Shown here: positions 1 to 12,549 of the stretch, piece by piece
How positions within the stretch are numbered: the stretch's first letter is position 1
How the letters are laid out: every line of letters begins with the position of its first letter
Source: Straminergon stramineum
Taxonomy: Eukaryota; Streptophyta; Bryopsida; Hypnales; Calliergonaceae
NCBI GenBank assembly: GCA_963920665.1
Contig: OY987266.1
Span: 12,715,001-12,779,000 of the forward strand
Direction: 5' to 3'
Length of the DNA: 64,000 nucleotides
The notes under the pieces: generated by a model
Databases searched by the model: none
The model's input: the letters and a program-made list of their open reading frames with translations, nothing else
Told to the model about the DNA's origin: nothing
Made by a program: the position numbers and the translations under genes

Positions 1-195
1 ATAATCTTTCAATTTGTGTGGTCAAAGTTTCTGAATTTTTTTCTACACATTCCCATCATAATTTTAGTACAAATTTGTACAGTTAAATTTTGAAAAAAAA
101 TACTTTTTTTCTTACAGCCCTAAAAATGGCAGTTTTTTACAATTCCTACATGAAATAAGCCTCATAGGTTGTAGGCTTTAGGAGTTAAATCTTAA
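1..195 (+). repeat. Family A dispersed repeat, 3' end cut by window edge
   Basis: This is the right end of a family A copy (compare 4708-4910). It has the same order of motifs: a 'caatttgtgtggtcaaa'-like stretch, then 'aaaaatggca', then a degenerate 'ttaggagttaaat' terminus. The rest of the copy lies outside the window. No coding potential is seen. Confidence 0.4.
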
Positions 196-269
196 AATAT
201 ATATCAAAATGCAATGTCTTGTAGTTGTAGAATAGGTTTAATTGGTGAAAAATAATTCTAAAACTAGAT

Positions 270-1275
270 GCCAAAATATTTTGGAAATGATTTATTTTAA
301 AAATTGTGCACGAGGAAGAACAAAATCTTGCTAATTATTTTTGTTTCACCCCCCAAAGGACCAACATGCATTTTTTTTCTACATAGCAATTTCGGACAAG
401 TATGTGTGATTGGATATTTTCATATTTTTGGACCAAACTTTAATAGTGGGGACAAGGAATATCTTCTATATGCACGAAATTTCATGATGTTTGGAAATAT
501 GAGTCAAAAGTCATGGTCTAATATGTTACTTTCTTTTGTAAATGGGCAATTTGGGCAAATTAGAAAAAAATACTTTTTTTAGAAAAAAAAATTTGAAATT
601 AGTTTTCTGGAGTTTCATATGCGTGAAAATCTTGGAATCATTCCATTTTGATGAATGAGTCAAAAGTAATGAGGATTTTTTGTTTGCAGGCAGTTATGGA
701 TTCTCTACTCTAAAATAAACTTTAAAGTCATGTATCATACTCAATTTTCAAGATTTTGAAAAAAAAATAAAACTATAGGATGTAGATTGTTTATTACAAC
801 TTTGCAACCATTGGGATTGACATTTTTCAATTCCATAATTGAATTCTTAACAATTTAGTATTTTGAATCATTCTCTACTACTATCTACTTACTATTTTTT
901 TCCTACATGTTGCACAATTCTAAATGGTCTAAAATTTTTCAAGCACATGAACAACTTCTCAAAAAAAAGAATCCAAAGAAGTACCACCATTTTGGACATT
1001 GTTTCTTAGAAAAGTGAGCTTGTGAAGTGCAACTGCCTTGTTTTCACAAAGCCAAATAAAATTCATTGAATTTGAATGCTTATATCTTGCAATCCACAAG
1101 GTGAAAATTTCTGAAAATTTTACCACATGTTCTCAAGTCAGGATAATACAAGATCCTGTGGTTATATGTGTCAAAAAAAGTTTATTTTTAATTTATTTGA
1201 TACTTGTACTAAAAATGGCAGTTTGGGAGCATTTTGGATGAAAACGTAGTCATGGAAATTTAGGGGTTAAGCATT
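270..1275 (+). repeat. Family A dispersed repeat, diverged copy
   Basis: The stretch 1070-1180 (tttgaatgcttatatcttgc, then accacatgttctcaagtcag) lines up with 4706-4790. The terminus at about 1259-1275 reads 'tttaggggttaag', like the right end of the complete copy at 4892-4910. Positions 780-900 match the reverse complement of about 54400-54530. The left boundary is not resolved. Reading frames here are short and look random. Confidence 0.45.
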
Positions 1276-3720
1276 AGTCAAATCATTTTCACTTACAATA
1301 TACAAAGAGTAAAAATGTCTAAAGTTTTGTTGAAACCTTGTTTTATTAGTTTAAACTTAGATTTTTAAACTACAGCTACAATGTAATTTGTCTACATGAA
1401 AAACAAAGCCTTCGAACTTCACATTAATTTGATTTCAATCATTTGAATACTAAAAAAACATTGTATTTGGAAAGCAATACATTTTCTTCCAACTCCCAAC
1501 ATGGCAAATTGAGCATTAGTTCCAAGTAGCAAGTGACCACTGAATACTCCAAACAATACCAAAAAGTTTGAATAGAAGTAACAAATGTACCCTCTAAGGG
1601 CATTGCAAAGTATTGTCAATATTTATATCTAAATTTTGCAAAATAAGGTATTATTGCATTTATAATGCAATCAAATATTCTACTTACATAGCACATCCAT
1701 TGACTATGAAAGTTTGAATTAATTAAAGTTGAAAATAAGCTTCTTATTTGATTCTAGAATTTAACCATTTTTCATAATATTACAATTGTTTTTGGATGAT
1801 TTAGCTTTGAAGAGGCTACTACAAATAATTGAACATTAGTCTATAGATTTATCAAAAAGACTTGTGTTGAATAAATCCCAACATCTAGTAAACTAAAACT
1901 ATATTGTGGCTTCATATCAATTGATAGTGTTCAATTTAAGTTATAGTGTTTTTTTTCAATCTATAAACTTTATATTACTTTGTATTATATCTTTGTTTTT
2001 GGCTTGACCAATTTTGCACATATAGAATTAATTTATAGAAAATGTGTTTTTCAATGTACATAAAATCTACCAATATATTAACAATCAATTATATTTAAAC
2101 TAATATAGTGATAATATGACATGAATGTTGTTTCTTAAGGTGTTTGGGGTTTAAAAAATATAACAATTACCTCATGGATTTTCACGCATTGTTTGCTACT
2201 TTTATCTAACAAACAAATTTCAAATTATTTGGATTGCTTTGTTATATTTACCAATTTATTTTCACAAAAGAATTTGCAAATGAAAATTATAACAATTACA
2301 TTTTTCACAAAATTCATAGAGATTTTTTATAATTAAAATGCAAGTCTATTGGAAATCCAAAACATACATGAACTCCTAATAATCTTAAGGCATTTTTTTA
2401 TCAAAAAAATTCAAAAAAGCCATTTCAAAAGCATTGAGTCAATCAAACAAAAAATAGATTTTTTAGGGAAGGAATTGAATAGTAGTATCTTGTATTGCAT
2501 TTGCATAAGAACATGTGGTAAAATTTATGTGAAGTTTAACTAAATATATTGCAAGATAATAGCATTAGAATTCAAATGTAAAGTTTCTTGGATCCCACCT
2601 AAGAACAATATATGAATTTGATTAATGTTTGTGCAAAAGAATTGCACTATGGATTTTGAGTGAAAAATCCTACCAAAAGGGATATCATATTAGGCATACC
2701 ATAGACTGTTAGCAAATTTGGCATCAAAACAATTCTAAAAAGAAATGCCAAAATTTTAGAAACATTCTTTTTGTATAATAAATTAAAAAAATATTTCAAT
2801 CATATTCTCAAAAATTGGCATTTGTTGGATTCAACTTTTAGCAAAAATGTTAATTCGACACATGAAGTTTAAACTTACTAACTTCCTATGGTATCTCCAC
2901 TAATTTTTAAAATTAAAAAGAAATGAAAATTGCTTGCAGAATTCTTGTTACACAAAGATATACTATAAATTGACTAAATATTAACTATATTTTGTTGCAA
3001 ATATAATTTTATGGAGTACTTTCATAAAGCAATAATTCCAAAGGTGGATGTAAATACTTATTCATTCTTTATATAAAAAAATGGACAAACTAAAACCAAA
3101 CTAAATTTTGTAATCTTGTAGAAATTACAAAGCTAATGCAAACATCTAATTGCCTTAAGTCATCAAGTATGATTAAATAGAGGGTCCCATTGTGTTCTCC
3201 TTTGGTTCCAACCAACAAAATTTGAAATTGTAAATTATATATGGATTTGAAGAAACAAAAACTTGTCCTTGCAAAGTTCCATTTGTTTATTGTTTGGGGC
3301 ATTCAAAGTTTCTTTGGGGAATATTGTATCAAGGCCTCACATTTTTTCTAAAGATTTCACCCATTGCCCTCCTCAATGTCACTCTCGACTCGAATAATAC
3401 ATGCCTTTGAAGTTAAAGATTGTTCTATGCGCAATCTTCTTGTGAACACCATTCTTGCAAAAAAAATGGTTGCAACTAATGAACCAAAAGCTTGACTAGA
3501 AGTTTGATTTAGGCGAAAATCACATCCAGTCGAAGTTCTCATGATTTTACATCTATAGATATGCTTCAAAAAAATACAACAAAAATTGAGAGCATAGGAG
3601 GCTACTTGAAATCCCCTAGTCTTCCATAGAGAAACTTGAAACTTCAAGGATTAAACAACTAAATCGAGTTTAGAAATGATGCTTGAGTATGCAATGATGG
3701 AACTAGTCCTTTAGGTTTAG
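1276..3720. other. AT-rich intergenic sequence, no gene recognised
   Basis: Very AT-rich sequence with many A and T runs. The longest reading frames are under 100 codons and have no recognisable motif, codon bias or plausible splice structure. I could not pick out repeat boundaries by eye, but old decayed repeat sequence is likely. Confidence 0.5.
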
Positions 3721-4910
3721 ACTTTAATCCCTAAAGTCCCATTGGTCCTTTGGGGCCAAGATGCCTATCGGATAGGCTTATAGAATCTCAATATCCATTG
3801 TAATTTTTTGAAACTTTTTGAGAAGTTAGGAAAATACATAAGCTTTCTAAGAAAATCATTTCAATCAATGCTTGGGAGCACAAGTTATGGCACAACAAGC
3901 CAAAAATGGAGGTTGGTGGGCAACACAAAAAAACTCACAAAAATTCAAAATAAAACATTTTCCTAAAATTCCATTATTTTTGTCTACATGTAAAGCTTTG
4001 ACTTGTTCTATTTAGTCTAATGATGAGAAAGTTATAGATAATCTTGTTTTTGGGGCAATCAAAGCATATTCTTCAAAAACTAACTTATAAGATTCATTTT
4101 TTAATGCAATTTTCACAATTTTTCAAAAACAAAATTATACACGCTTAAGTATATTTGCTAGAACAATTTCCCCATTGGAATTATTGTGTTTCAATTCCAT
4201 CTTACAACTATTCACAATTTAGTTTTTCATTACAAAAAATTTCGACCTTGGAAGAGGCCATGACTTTGCTGCTGCAGTGGTGCAATTAGGGAAAAAATAT
4301 TTTTTTTCAAAAAAAAATAAAAATTAATTAATTATATAGAAATGACGTGGCACTAGTGCAACCACGTCAAATATGGAGATTTTCCAATTTTTTTTCAGTG
4401 TCTTTTTTAATTTTTTTTTCCAAATATATTTTCTGTATTGGCACAGCACTGCGCTGCATAATGGCCCCTTTCAAGATCCAAATTTTTTCTAATGAGTGCA
4501 ATCTTGAAACTTTTTCTATTTATCAATTTTTTAAAGAATGAAAATCAAGTGTGTGTTTTTTGAATTTTTTTCCTAGACTTTTGATTCAATTCTTCAACAT
4601 AATTTTTTTTCCAATTCAAAGTGTGTAGTGCCAAAAATTTCCACAAATGGCAGTCAAAGTCATCTGAAATTGCAAGATAGTATTTGAAAGAACATTATTT
4701 TTTGACTTTGAATGCTAATATCTTTCAATCTATATGGTCAAATTTTATGAAATTCTTACCGCACGTTCTCAGACAAGTCAAGTACAAGATCCTATTGTTA
4801 GATTCTAAGACAAACAATTTTTTTTTGTTTTCTTGGGCAAATGCAACAAGAATGGTACTTTTGAGTGTTTTTTTGACAAAAAATGGCCTTGGGACTCTAG
4901 GGGTTAAATG
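3721..4910 (+). mobile_element. Family A element, best-preserved copy with terminal inverted repeats
   Basis: The ends form an imperfect inverted repeat: 3721-3739 (ACTTTAATCCCTAAAGTCC) against the reverse complement of 4892-4910 (CATTTAACCCCTAGAGTCC), 15 of 19 bases matching. Internal landmarks recur elsewhere in the window, such as 'ttgtctacatg' followed by 'aatgatgagaaag', 'tgaaattgcaag' and 'gaatgctaatatcttt'. About 1.19 kb with no transposase-like frame, so it is most simply a non-autonomous DNA element. I see no convincing target-site duplication, so family membership is open. Confidence 0.5.
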
Positions 4911-5299
4911 GGCCTACAACTAGCCCCTTGGAGTAATTTCTAGTGTACTCCAAAACATATGATGATAAAGGATTAAAAACTAGCCTAGGACTAAAATCTG
5001 CACCACTTGGAAAGCCATAGAGAATGATCTCCTGTAATGTTCTAGAAGAATGGCCAGTTAGTTTATTGTTAGCAAGTGGAATTGATAAAAAAAACCCGTT
5101 GACCATTTGAAAACATCCAAAAAAACCCAGTGAAAAAAAATCTACAAAAATTTCTATTCAGAGTAGAAAATAGAAAAAAACCCCAAACTTGACGATACTT
5201 GAAAAAACAGTTCAATAGCTGATAATTGTAGGAAAATGGCTGGTAAAACTTTTTTTTTCCCCCAAAACGCTGATCTCCTGCACTACTCCAAAAGGCCCC

Positions 5300-5960
5300 C
5301 ACTTGTTTTTGAAACCAGAACCTTTCTACAATCCATATTCCTGCGCAGAATTAGAACCTTTCAGTTACAAAATCCATATTCCTGCTGCAACAGAGTTTGT
5401 TGAATACCGACCCCTCCTTGAGGCTCAAGGCAACACCGGGCAAGGACAAGTACCGGCAATACGCAGATTTCAAGGCAGTAGCTTCGGAGAACTGCCCCCC
5501 CCTTCCCAATGAAGCTCAAAAAGCCAAGCCACCCAAATGCCGGTTTCACGAAAATAGCAAATGTCGGCCATTAGCATTAATCAATTAATTGTCATGAAAA
5601 AGGAGCCCTTGTTTAGACAGTACTTTCGATTATAAAATACCCCCCCTTAAAAGGCCCAAACCAACTGAACTAAAATAATAAAACACTGATTACTACTGCA
5701 TACAGCTGAGCTTCTGCTGAAAGCAGCTGTGGCTCCAGCAATGAATAGCAATGGGTGGGTACAATGCACCTGGACGGTAGTTGTGTCCAGGTGCAAATGC
5801 ACCTGGTCCTCATGGACGCTGCAACCGCCGGGTGCAGCAGCACACAAACTGTGACTGCCGGCTGCCGTGTGACCAGGCTAGCTATTAAGTTACGTGTAGC
5901 GCTGGGTCCGGAATAACGTCCAGGGGGGACTCCCCTGATGATTTCCGTCCCGTCACCTTT
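5300..5960. other. GC-rich island of unknown function
   Basis: GC content rises sharply against the AT-rich surroundings. The block holds a direct duplication (5317-5348 and 5353-5389, both running 'agaacctttc' to 'atccatattcctgc'), a TATA-like 'attataaaata' near 5631, and a hairpin at 5765-5795. Reading frames of 60-70 codons on both strands show no recognisable domain. It could be a promoter or noncoding transcript, the remnant of a transposon end, or a lost gene. I do not assign a function. Confidence 0.4.
5765..5795. repeat. Perfect 10-bp inverted repeat with 11-nt loop
   Basis: TGCACCTGGA at 5765-5774 pairs exactly with TCCAGGTGCA at 5786-5795. A further TGCACCTGG follows at 5799, so the same half-site occurs three times. 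It may be a paired protein-binding site or a small hairpin; the sequence cannot separate these. Confidence 0.6.
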
Positions 5961-7090
5961 TCCTTGATCTTGATTTTGTGGTGCATGGGATTAATATGGT
6001 AGAAGTCTCTTGACAAGAATGGTTGTCAACTCGAGAGAGAGAAAAAGAGGTGTCTCTCTTGTGTTGCTATGATTGCTATCCTATTGACTCACATGGTCAT
6101 GGTGCGTTCGTATCGAAAAAGGGGGTTTTCAATCACGGGATTGTCTTATCTTGGTACGAATCTTATCTTGTCACTTCGTTCGTTAGTTGTGGTGTTCCAA
6201 CGCTCACAACATTCTTGAACAATCATTGTATTTTTTTTAAATATGAATGATAGGTGCATACTTTCCAAATATTTGTTTTCTTTGAAAAAAATAAGGTCTG
6301 GCAAATACCATGTTATATTATATTATCCAATTTTATTTTTTCTTTAATTTTTTGGGAGATTTTTAAACATAATTATTTGGCATGTAGTATTTTTAGAATT
6401 ATTTAATTAATATGTGTTTTGCTTAAATTAGTGTTTTTTTTTTATAATTCTTAATGATAAAACATTTAGATATAATCAAATAGACAAATTAAAGAAGCAT
6501 GAAATTCATGAATATTTAATTATTAAAGCTCTACAATAAAAGTTAAATTTTTAGACTCACTACAATTTTGCATTTAGGTTTTTGTTTGAGTGTGTGTAAT
6601 CTTGAAGGTCACTATGTGCAAAATATGTAAGTTATTTTTTTATAATAACTCTAGTAGAAATAGGATCAATTTTAAGATTAAAATTAATTAATTTTTATTA
6701 TTAGACTCTACCATTTTAAGTGTTTACCATAAATGGTCCCATGCTAGGAAATTATAAATTTCTACCATTTAAAATTTTAAAATTTTAGACCTCTAGCGTT
6801 AAATGTTTCCATGATGGGAAAGTATAAAATCCTAACATTTAAAATTCAAAGAGTTTTTATAGTAGATCTTCCGTAAGATAATCTCAAGCTTTAAACCCAT
6901 TTCTCCACTAGTTTCTTCCAATCCATCTAAATCAAATATTTTACCCTTCCAAACATTTGATTCAAAGATGGTTGCAACCAGATTGTTGCAACAACCGGAT
7001 CGGAATAGTTTCAATATTATCCAATGCCTTGCACCCACAATTCCATCCCAACCTCCAAATATAATAATAGCCAACAAATTTCAAAGCCCC
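5960..7090. other. AT-rich sequence with a degenerate tandem duplication near 6705-6850
   Basis: No gene is recognised; one 75-codon frame at 6023-6250 lacks any motif. Around 6705-6850 two related blocks follow one another, sharing 'cccatg..aggaaa.tataaa' and 'cc.a.catttaaaatt'. This looks like an old duplication of roughly 70-85 bp. The sequence turns GC-rich beyond about 7090, where the promoter region of the cyclotransferase gene begins. Confidence 0.4.
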
Positions 7091-8675
7091 CCAAATGCGG
7101 CCCCCCCTCCAAAAAAAAGGGGTGATTGTGGTGGACAGTATAAGTCAGTTCGTGGGAAATCTAGCATACAGCTAGATGGCAGGTGACTCTACCAGGGTCA
7201 CCAAAAGCCATAGCCCCAGTCCCAGCCCAGACCCTAACCTACCCCGGACCTATCCCGGACCATATCCCGGTCCGTCCCTGACAGCGCGAGCCTCACCAGT
7301 AATATCTCCCCAATTGTCAGGGGCCGCAATCCAAAGCTCCGCGTTTCCCATCCACGTGAAACCTCTTCTTCATCCACACTCGTCTCGGTCCCACCTTTCG
7401 TTTTCATCCACGTTTCGTCGGTCCCTCGCTTCTTGTGGCATCGCGTTGCTCGCCCCTTTTGTTCCTCACCGCACTGTGTTTCCGGCCACCCTGCGGTGAA
7501 AGGATCCGATTCCCGATGCAGGAGCTTCATCTGCCGGTGATGAGCTCCATTTGCACCTGGTATTTCCGATCTCTCCAATCCTAGATTTGGGACGTTTCTC
7601 TCGTGGGCAGTAGGAGGAGAGCTAATCCTCTTCTGTTCACAAGAGCAGCCCCGCCGCGCCGTCGTCGTTGGTGGTTGGGTTTCATAGATTTCGGCTGTGG
7701 TGGGGGTGGTAGTAACTTAGTGCAGCGCGTTGGTTTGTTTCTTTTCCCGTCTCCGTTTCCGACCAGACTGCCCGCACGGATTTGTCACGATGTACAGCAA
7801 GTCAAGGGGGGACGCATGAGCGTGATTGTGAGTTAATGTCATTATCCACCTTTCTTATATATATATGCAGTTCCTGGGAGCTTCATTAGCACATTGGAAG
7901 GTGTGTCGTGAAAGCCAGAGCGTTAGAGCACTTCTTTTGTATCCCATTGTGCTCTCATCCGCGGTTGGGTGCTGGAGCCTGCCATCCGCATAAGCTTCCG
8001 TGAAAATTACTGTAGTAGGATCGGCCTGACCCACCACCTTTTGGGGGTTGATCTGCAGCTTTTTCCGTAGTCGTTGGTGTGGCACGTTCTGATCGGTCTG
8101 GCTGCAAGCATTTGAATCTCCGTTAGCTTTTCCGAGGATCAGTTTTTGGTCTCGTCGTACTTGGGTGGCAGAGTGTAGTTTTGGTACCAGCCCAGAGAGA
8201 ATAGCTTTTGAGGTACAGAAGCGTGGAGCCATTTTGTGACAGACTGTTTTGAACTAGTGCTTCCCTTGGATACTCAATTGCGGCATTGGGTAGGGTGGGT
8301 TACGGTTGTAACGTGAACACCCTCTACCAAGCCTAACAACAGGTAAACTATGCTTCTTTCTTGCCATTGAGGTGTTGCAACATGTTTTGCACTCAATCAC
8401 ATGTACATTGCTTTAGTATTGGGAGTAGTTTGCTTAGGGTCTGTTTCTAGTGTTTTCCTTCAAGGGAACGTTGTTTGGGAGCGAGGTCAATCTGGGAATT
8501 GACCAAAGGAAGAGATGCAGGTTTCTTTAGGTTCGAGTTTAGCGTTGTACTTCTTACTCACTTTGCGTACTCTTTGCCTTGGGGGCCAGTGAATTGCAGT
8601 TTTTTGAATTGGCCTAGTGTTGTATCACCTTAGTGACAGGGTTTGGGGATTTCTGATGTGTACAGGTTCAGAAAC
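7090..8675 (+). promoter_or_regulatory. GC-rich promoter and 5' leader region of the GGCT2-like gene
   Basis: This GC-rich block lies immediately upstream of the cyclotransferase start codon. At 7240-7280 there are about three short repeats of 'cccggaccat'. A TATA-like 'tatatatatat' lies at about 7856-7867. A plausible leader intron runs from the donor 'aacag|gtaaac' (GT at 8343-8344) to the acceptor 'gtgtacag' ending at 8665, leaving 10 nt of leader before ATG 8676. The transcription start and the intron are inferences. Long minus-strand frames here (7234-7578, 7855-8232) look like GC-driven chance frames. Confidence 0.45.
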
Positions 8676-11307
8676 ATGGTGCTTTGGGTTTTTGGCTACG
8701 GTTCTCTCATTTGGAAGACGGGGTTTGAATACGATGAACGTGTGGTGGGGTTCATCAAAGGCTACTCGCGTTTCTTCAATCAAGGTAACTTGGTAACCAC
8801 ATTCTGTTAGAGGAGACTAAAGTCACCCTAAGCATTTTCCAATGGGTTCTCATTGGCCCCAGGAATGTCATTGTAGTTCGTACACGTTTATTCTAGGGAG
8901 ACTCGAAATTGCCATTTTGGACATGAACCTGTTGTTAGATTGGTCACCAGGTTTCTTTAAGTTCTTCTCAGGAGGATTCCAACACAACTTCAATTGTATA
9001 TTGTAAGCTAAAGTTACGATGGTTTGCAGTTTTATTGGTAGATGATCTACACAGATGTGTAGATGGCCTACATCCTCTTAAAATAATATGTACCCATCGT
9101 CTAAGATTGTAGGGTGGCGTTAGTACAGGTATCCCCACTGCAGAGTATAATCATAATGACCTATGAGTTTCTATCGAATAGTTCTTCAGTGACTACCAAC
9201 CGCTTGTTGGTATTTTCTTGAATCATAGTATAGTTTTTATTATCCTCGTATTCTGGCACTTTGCCTTTCGGCTTTTCTTGCTTTCTTGAACAGAGAGTGT
9301 TAGGGTTATAATACATGTGGCTCTGTTTTTTGTCGGTAAGAGACAAAGAATTGGAAGTGGACTTAGAATAGGGCTCTAATGATCTTTATACTCTGCTGTT
9401 TCCAGCCAGCACTGATCACCGAGGGACTCCCGAGTACCCGGGACGAACTGTCACATTGGAACCCCAAGAAGGTGCCATAGTTGCTGGGTGCGCTTATCGT
9501 GTCTCAGGCTATGATGCTGAGCAGCTAGTACTCTCTGTAAGCGTCCATTCATCTCTGTTACTAATCAGTGGGGAGAACTAAGTTTGAGATTTTTAAGTTT
9601 ATATTTCGATTCTATGTGTTTTTCGTTGTATTCATTGTGCACGAGGGGCTGACTTTTCCAGAATCTTGTGAGTGCAGTATCTGGAGCTACGGGAGTTTGA
9701 GTACGATTTGCGAACTTTCGTTGACTTCTACACAGTACGTGTCTATTTTGGTTCCCGTCATTTCGCTTGGCTGTTGTGGGATTTTCGTTACAATCATTAA
9801 CCCTAAGCACCCGAGCACAAAATAGGAAGTTACTAGCCAACTTTAGTGACTTTCAAAACATATTTCTATTGTTGAGAAGATGTAGGGTTTTATTTTATTT
9901 TTCTATTGGTACATGCTGTTAGCTTCCGAAATGCATTATTTCAACTACAGGAATGGAATCGATCTTGTTAGGCCAATTGGCACTTGGATGGTTATTTGGG
10001 ACGGTTTCTTGGTGAAGAAGTTTGATCGATACAATCGATTTCTTACAAGAAACCTAATTTTGACCCGCAACACATAACAATCGGATGGCGGTTGTAAGAC
10101 TCTAGTTGCAATTTGACAATCTCCTTCGCCTTTACACGTGCAATAGTTGGGGTAGAGTTTGACACTGTTTATGGTTTGTTATTGTGCAGCATGATCAACC
10201 AGACCAACCAGCAATTACAGGGGTTCTGGTTTACATCGGATCTCCATGCAGATTGAAGAACCAGTACTATCTAGGATCAGCTCCTCTCCGGGACATGGCC
10301 ACGTGAGTAATCCGTCCCAATCTTGCTGTCATTCGGTGCATCGATTCTGAAGTTCTTGAGGATTTTTGTAAACTGCATTGAGACATATTTTGTTTCATAT
10401 ATGAGTGTTCTCGTCTCCTAGATCGTATGCTTACCGTCTCTGTTGAACCTGGCAGTCAAATTGCAACGGCTAGAGGTCCTGCTGGTACAAACTACGAGTA
10501 CTTGTTCCGGCTAGAAGAAGCTCTGCTCGAAATTGGTAAGTCATTTCTCATGAATGTTGATTTGAGATGATAAGGACTGTCCAGTTGTGTGATGAAGATT
10601 TAATTTTAGGGTTCGGATTAACCTTGAGGACAAGACATTGCAACCAAATTTATAGAAATCGATATGATAATTTGCCATGGATGTTGCATGGTAGCACTTT
10701 TTGTGAGTGGGCTTCTCCATTTGACCATTTTCGGGAGTGCTTCAAATGCCATCAGCTTATAAAATGTTCAAACTGACAAAACCACTTTGCGAATACATTT
10801 TTTTATGCCTCGATCCAAGCTTTGCCTTTAAATTGAATATTTTTCTGGAGAAGAGAAAACCAGCTTTTATCATACCACTCAAATTCTAGTTCGTTTTATC
10901 ATCTCCATGTCTTAATTATTTTTCAGCGTTTCCGTATGAAGGTCGTACGTTTGGTAATTCATTGGAGTGAAGAGTTGGATCATGCCATGACCTATATCTC
11001 TTGCCTTTGAAGAAAGTATGCTAAGATGCATGTTTCAAATGCTGCAGGCTGCGAGGACAAGTACATCATTGACCTTGCCAATGAGGTCCGGAAGATCTTG
11101 GGAGTGTATGAGGATAGGAAGCTGCAGCAAGTTTTTTTGGATGGGAAGTTGGACGACAAGTTGCTACAAGCTTTTCAAGAAGAGGAAAAGCTGCTGCAAG
11201 ATTTTGAGGATGGGAAGCTGCTAGTCGAGTACGAGAGCAATCGGAAATTGCTCAAGAGTTTTGATGATCGAAAATTGCTAGACAAGTGCGAGGCCATCGT
11301 TTGCTAG
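8676..11307 (+). CDS. ChaC/GGCT2-type gamma-glutamylcyclotransferase, six exons, with repeat tail
   Basis: Exons: 8676-8784, 9406-9536, 9678-9734, 10190-10302, 10456-10535 and 11048-11307. All introns are GT-AG, phases agree, and the product is 249 residues. It is the cytosolic glutathione-degrading family, which releases 5-oxoproline and Cys-Gly. The substrate-binding VFGYGSLIW is at residues 5-13, STDHRGTPE at 38-46, and YLELRE at 81-86, where Glu86 matches the family's catalytic Glu. Also present are YYLGSAPL and the [11 protein letters not shown] block. The start gives the family's usual [11 protein letters not shown]-terminus in a good context (aaacATGG). Residues 1 to about 183 form the usual domain. 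Residues 186-249 are extra: 9-10-residue repeats of (D/E)(G/R)KLLxxF type with Lys at 188, 197, 201, 211, 220, 230 and 239. Related plant proteins usually stop near 180-220 residues. The assignment is firm for the domain; the tail's role is unknown. Confidence 0.93.
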
Positions 11308-12549
11308 CAACCAACCATGAATTGACATAATTGGTAGATTATGATGACAAGAGTCTTGCGCCTCCTATTTCGAGGCGAAGAAATCTCTTTGCTGAATTGC
11401 TGCCTTTCACTGTTCCTAACCTTTTTTTAATTCTAGGGGCAGTGTGATTGACAAACTGACACATTTTTCTTGTGGTTGAACCACGTGGTGCCACTGAGTT
11501 TATGAGTTGCTGGCACATCCATAACCCATAACCCGTAACTTATTCCAATTTGCCTTAGATTAGCACGAGACATTCGTGTGCATGAGTCATAAACGTGCCA
11601 GTACATTATATTTTATTATTTTTATCCATCACTACGAAGTCGGTGATGAGTTCACTATTCACTGCATGAATGATTGTTGGGCCGGTACTGAGTGGCCATC
11701 TGGATGAATTCTGAACCCTTGCTCTTGTGTTCGGCACCTTGTGTTTGGCACTGAATAACTTGCCTGCATTACAATTGGATTTTAGAAATATCTCCAATTT
11801 TTTGAGCTAGTGTAGCTGAAGGTGGTTATACACTGTTATGTGTGACGTTAGCAAGAAATCCGAGTCCAAGCGTATCATAACCGTAGAGAGATGGACATCT
11901 GATCATGTAATGAAATTCCTTCACTCTGGATCCTCCTTTTGTCACTAAATATGAAAGAATCAACTATTAACTTTTGCTTACATTTCTTCTTCAAAAGCAT
12001 ACAACTTAAAATTTTCGTAAAAAATAGAGTGAAATGATTTAAAAATTTAAAATATGAAGGAAATATAAATGTAGATCTAATAATAACTTAGCCTTGTATG
12101 TGATAAATTTAACCATCAGTAGAAATTGCAGGGAAGAGAATCTGAATAGAAAAGAATTCTATCACTCAATATTTAGAATTGTGGCCCTCCAAAAGATTGA
12201 GACCCTATTTTTTGGGTAAAGAACACTCAAAATTGCAAGGTAGATGATTTAAATTTTTTTTTTAATCCTTAAACATCGACATGGATGTTTACTATCAAAT
12301 GGATGATAAGGAGTCTTTCTATCTAAGATAGAACTACAACTATTCACCATGGGAATTTTGTGCAGAAAGGGAAGATCTTCTATAGCACTTTAACCTTCAA
12401 TGTGTATTTTTTATTTTTTAAAAGTAGATGATGTCACATGGTTCCAAAAGGCATGATTTCCACAGCCACCGGTCCGTCCTTTAAAGGTTAACATCTATCT
12501 ATAGGATCTTGCATTTGATTAATATAAAAATGTGAAAAAGAATTCAAAA
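11308..12549. other. 3' flank of the cyclotransferase gene, then unassigned AT-rich sequence
   Basis: The first few hundred bases presumably include the 3' untranslated region. I do not see a canonical AATAAA close to the stop; an 'aatgaaa' near 11908 is a weak candidate. Beyond about 11950 the sequence becomes AT-rich, with no recognisable gene. The end of this block (about 12150-12549) may be more of the decayed LINE that follows, but I could not align a frame. Confidence 0.4.

Noticed and set aside
7234..7578. 114-codon minus-strand and 107-codon plus-strand overlapping frames
   Set aside because: They mirror each other over a C-rich promoter segment with short repeats. Neither has a recognisable motif, and both fit chance in GC-rich DNA.
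7855..8232. 125-codon minus-strand frame upstream of the cyclotransferase gene
   Set aside because: Composition-driven: it lies in the GC-richer leader region of a plus-strand gene, has no recognisable domain, and shows no promoter or codon signal of its own.
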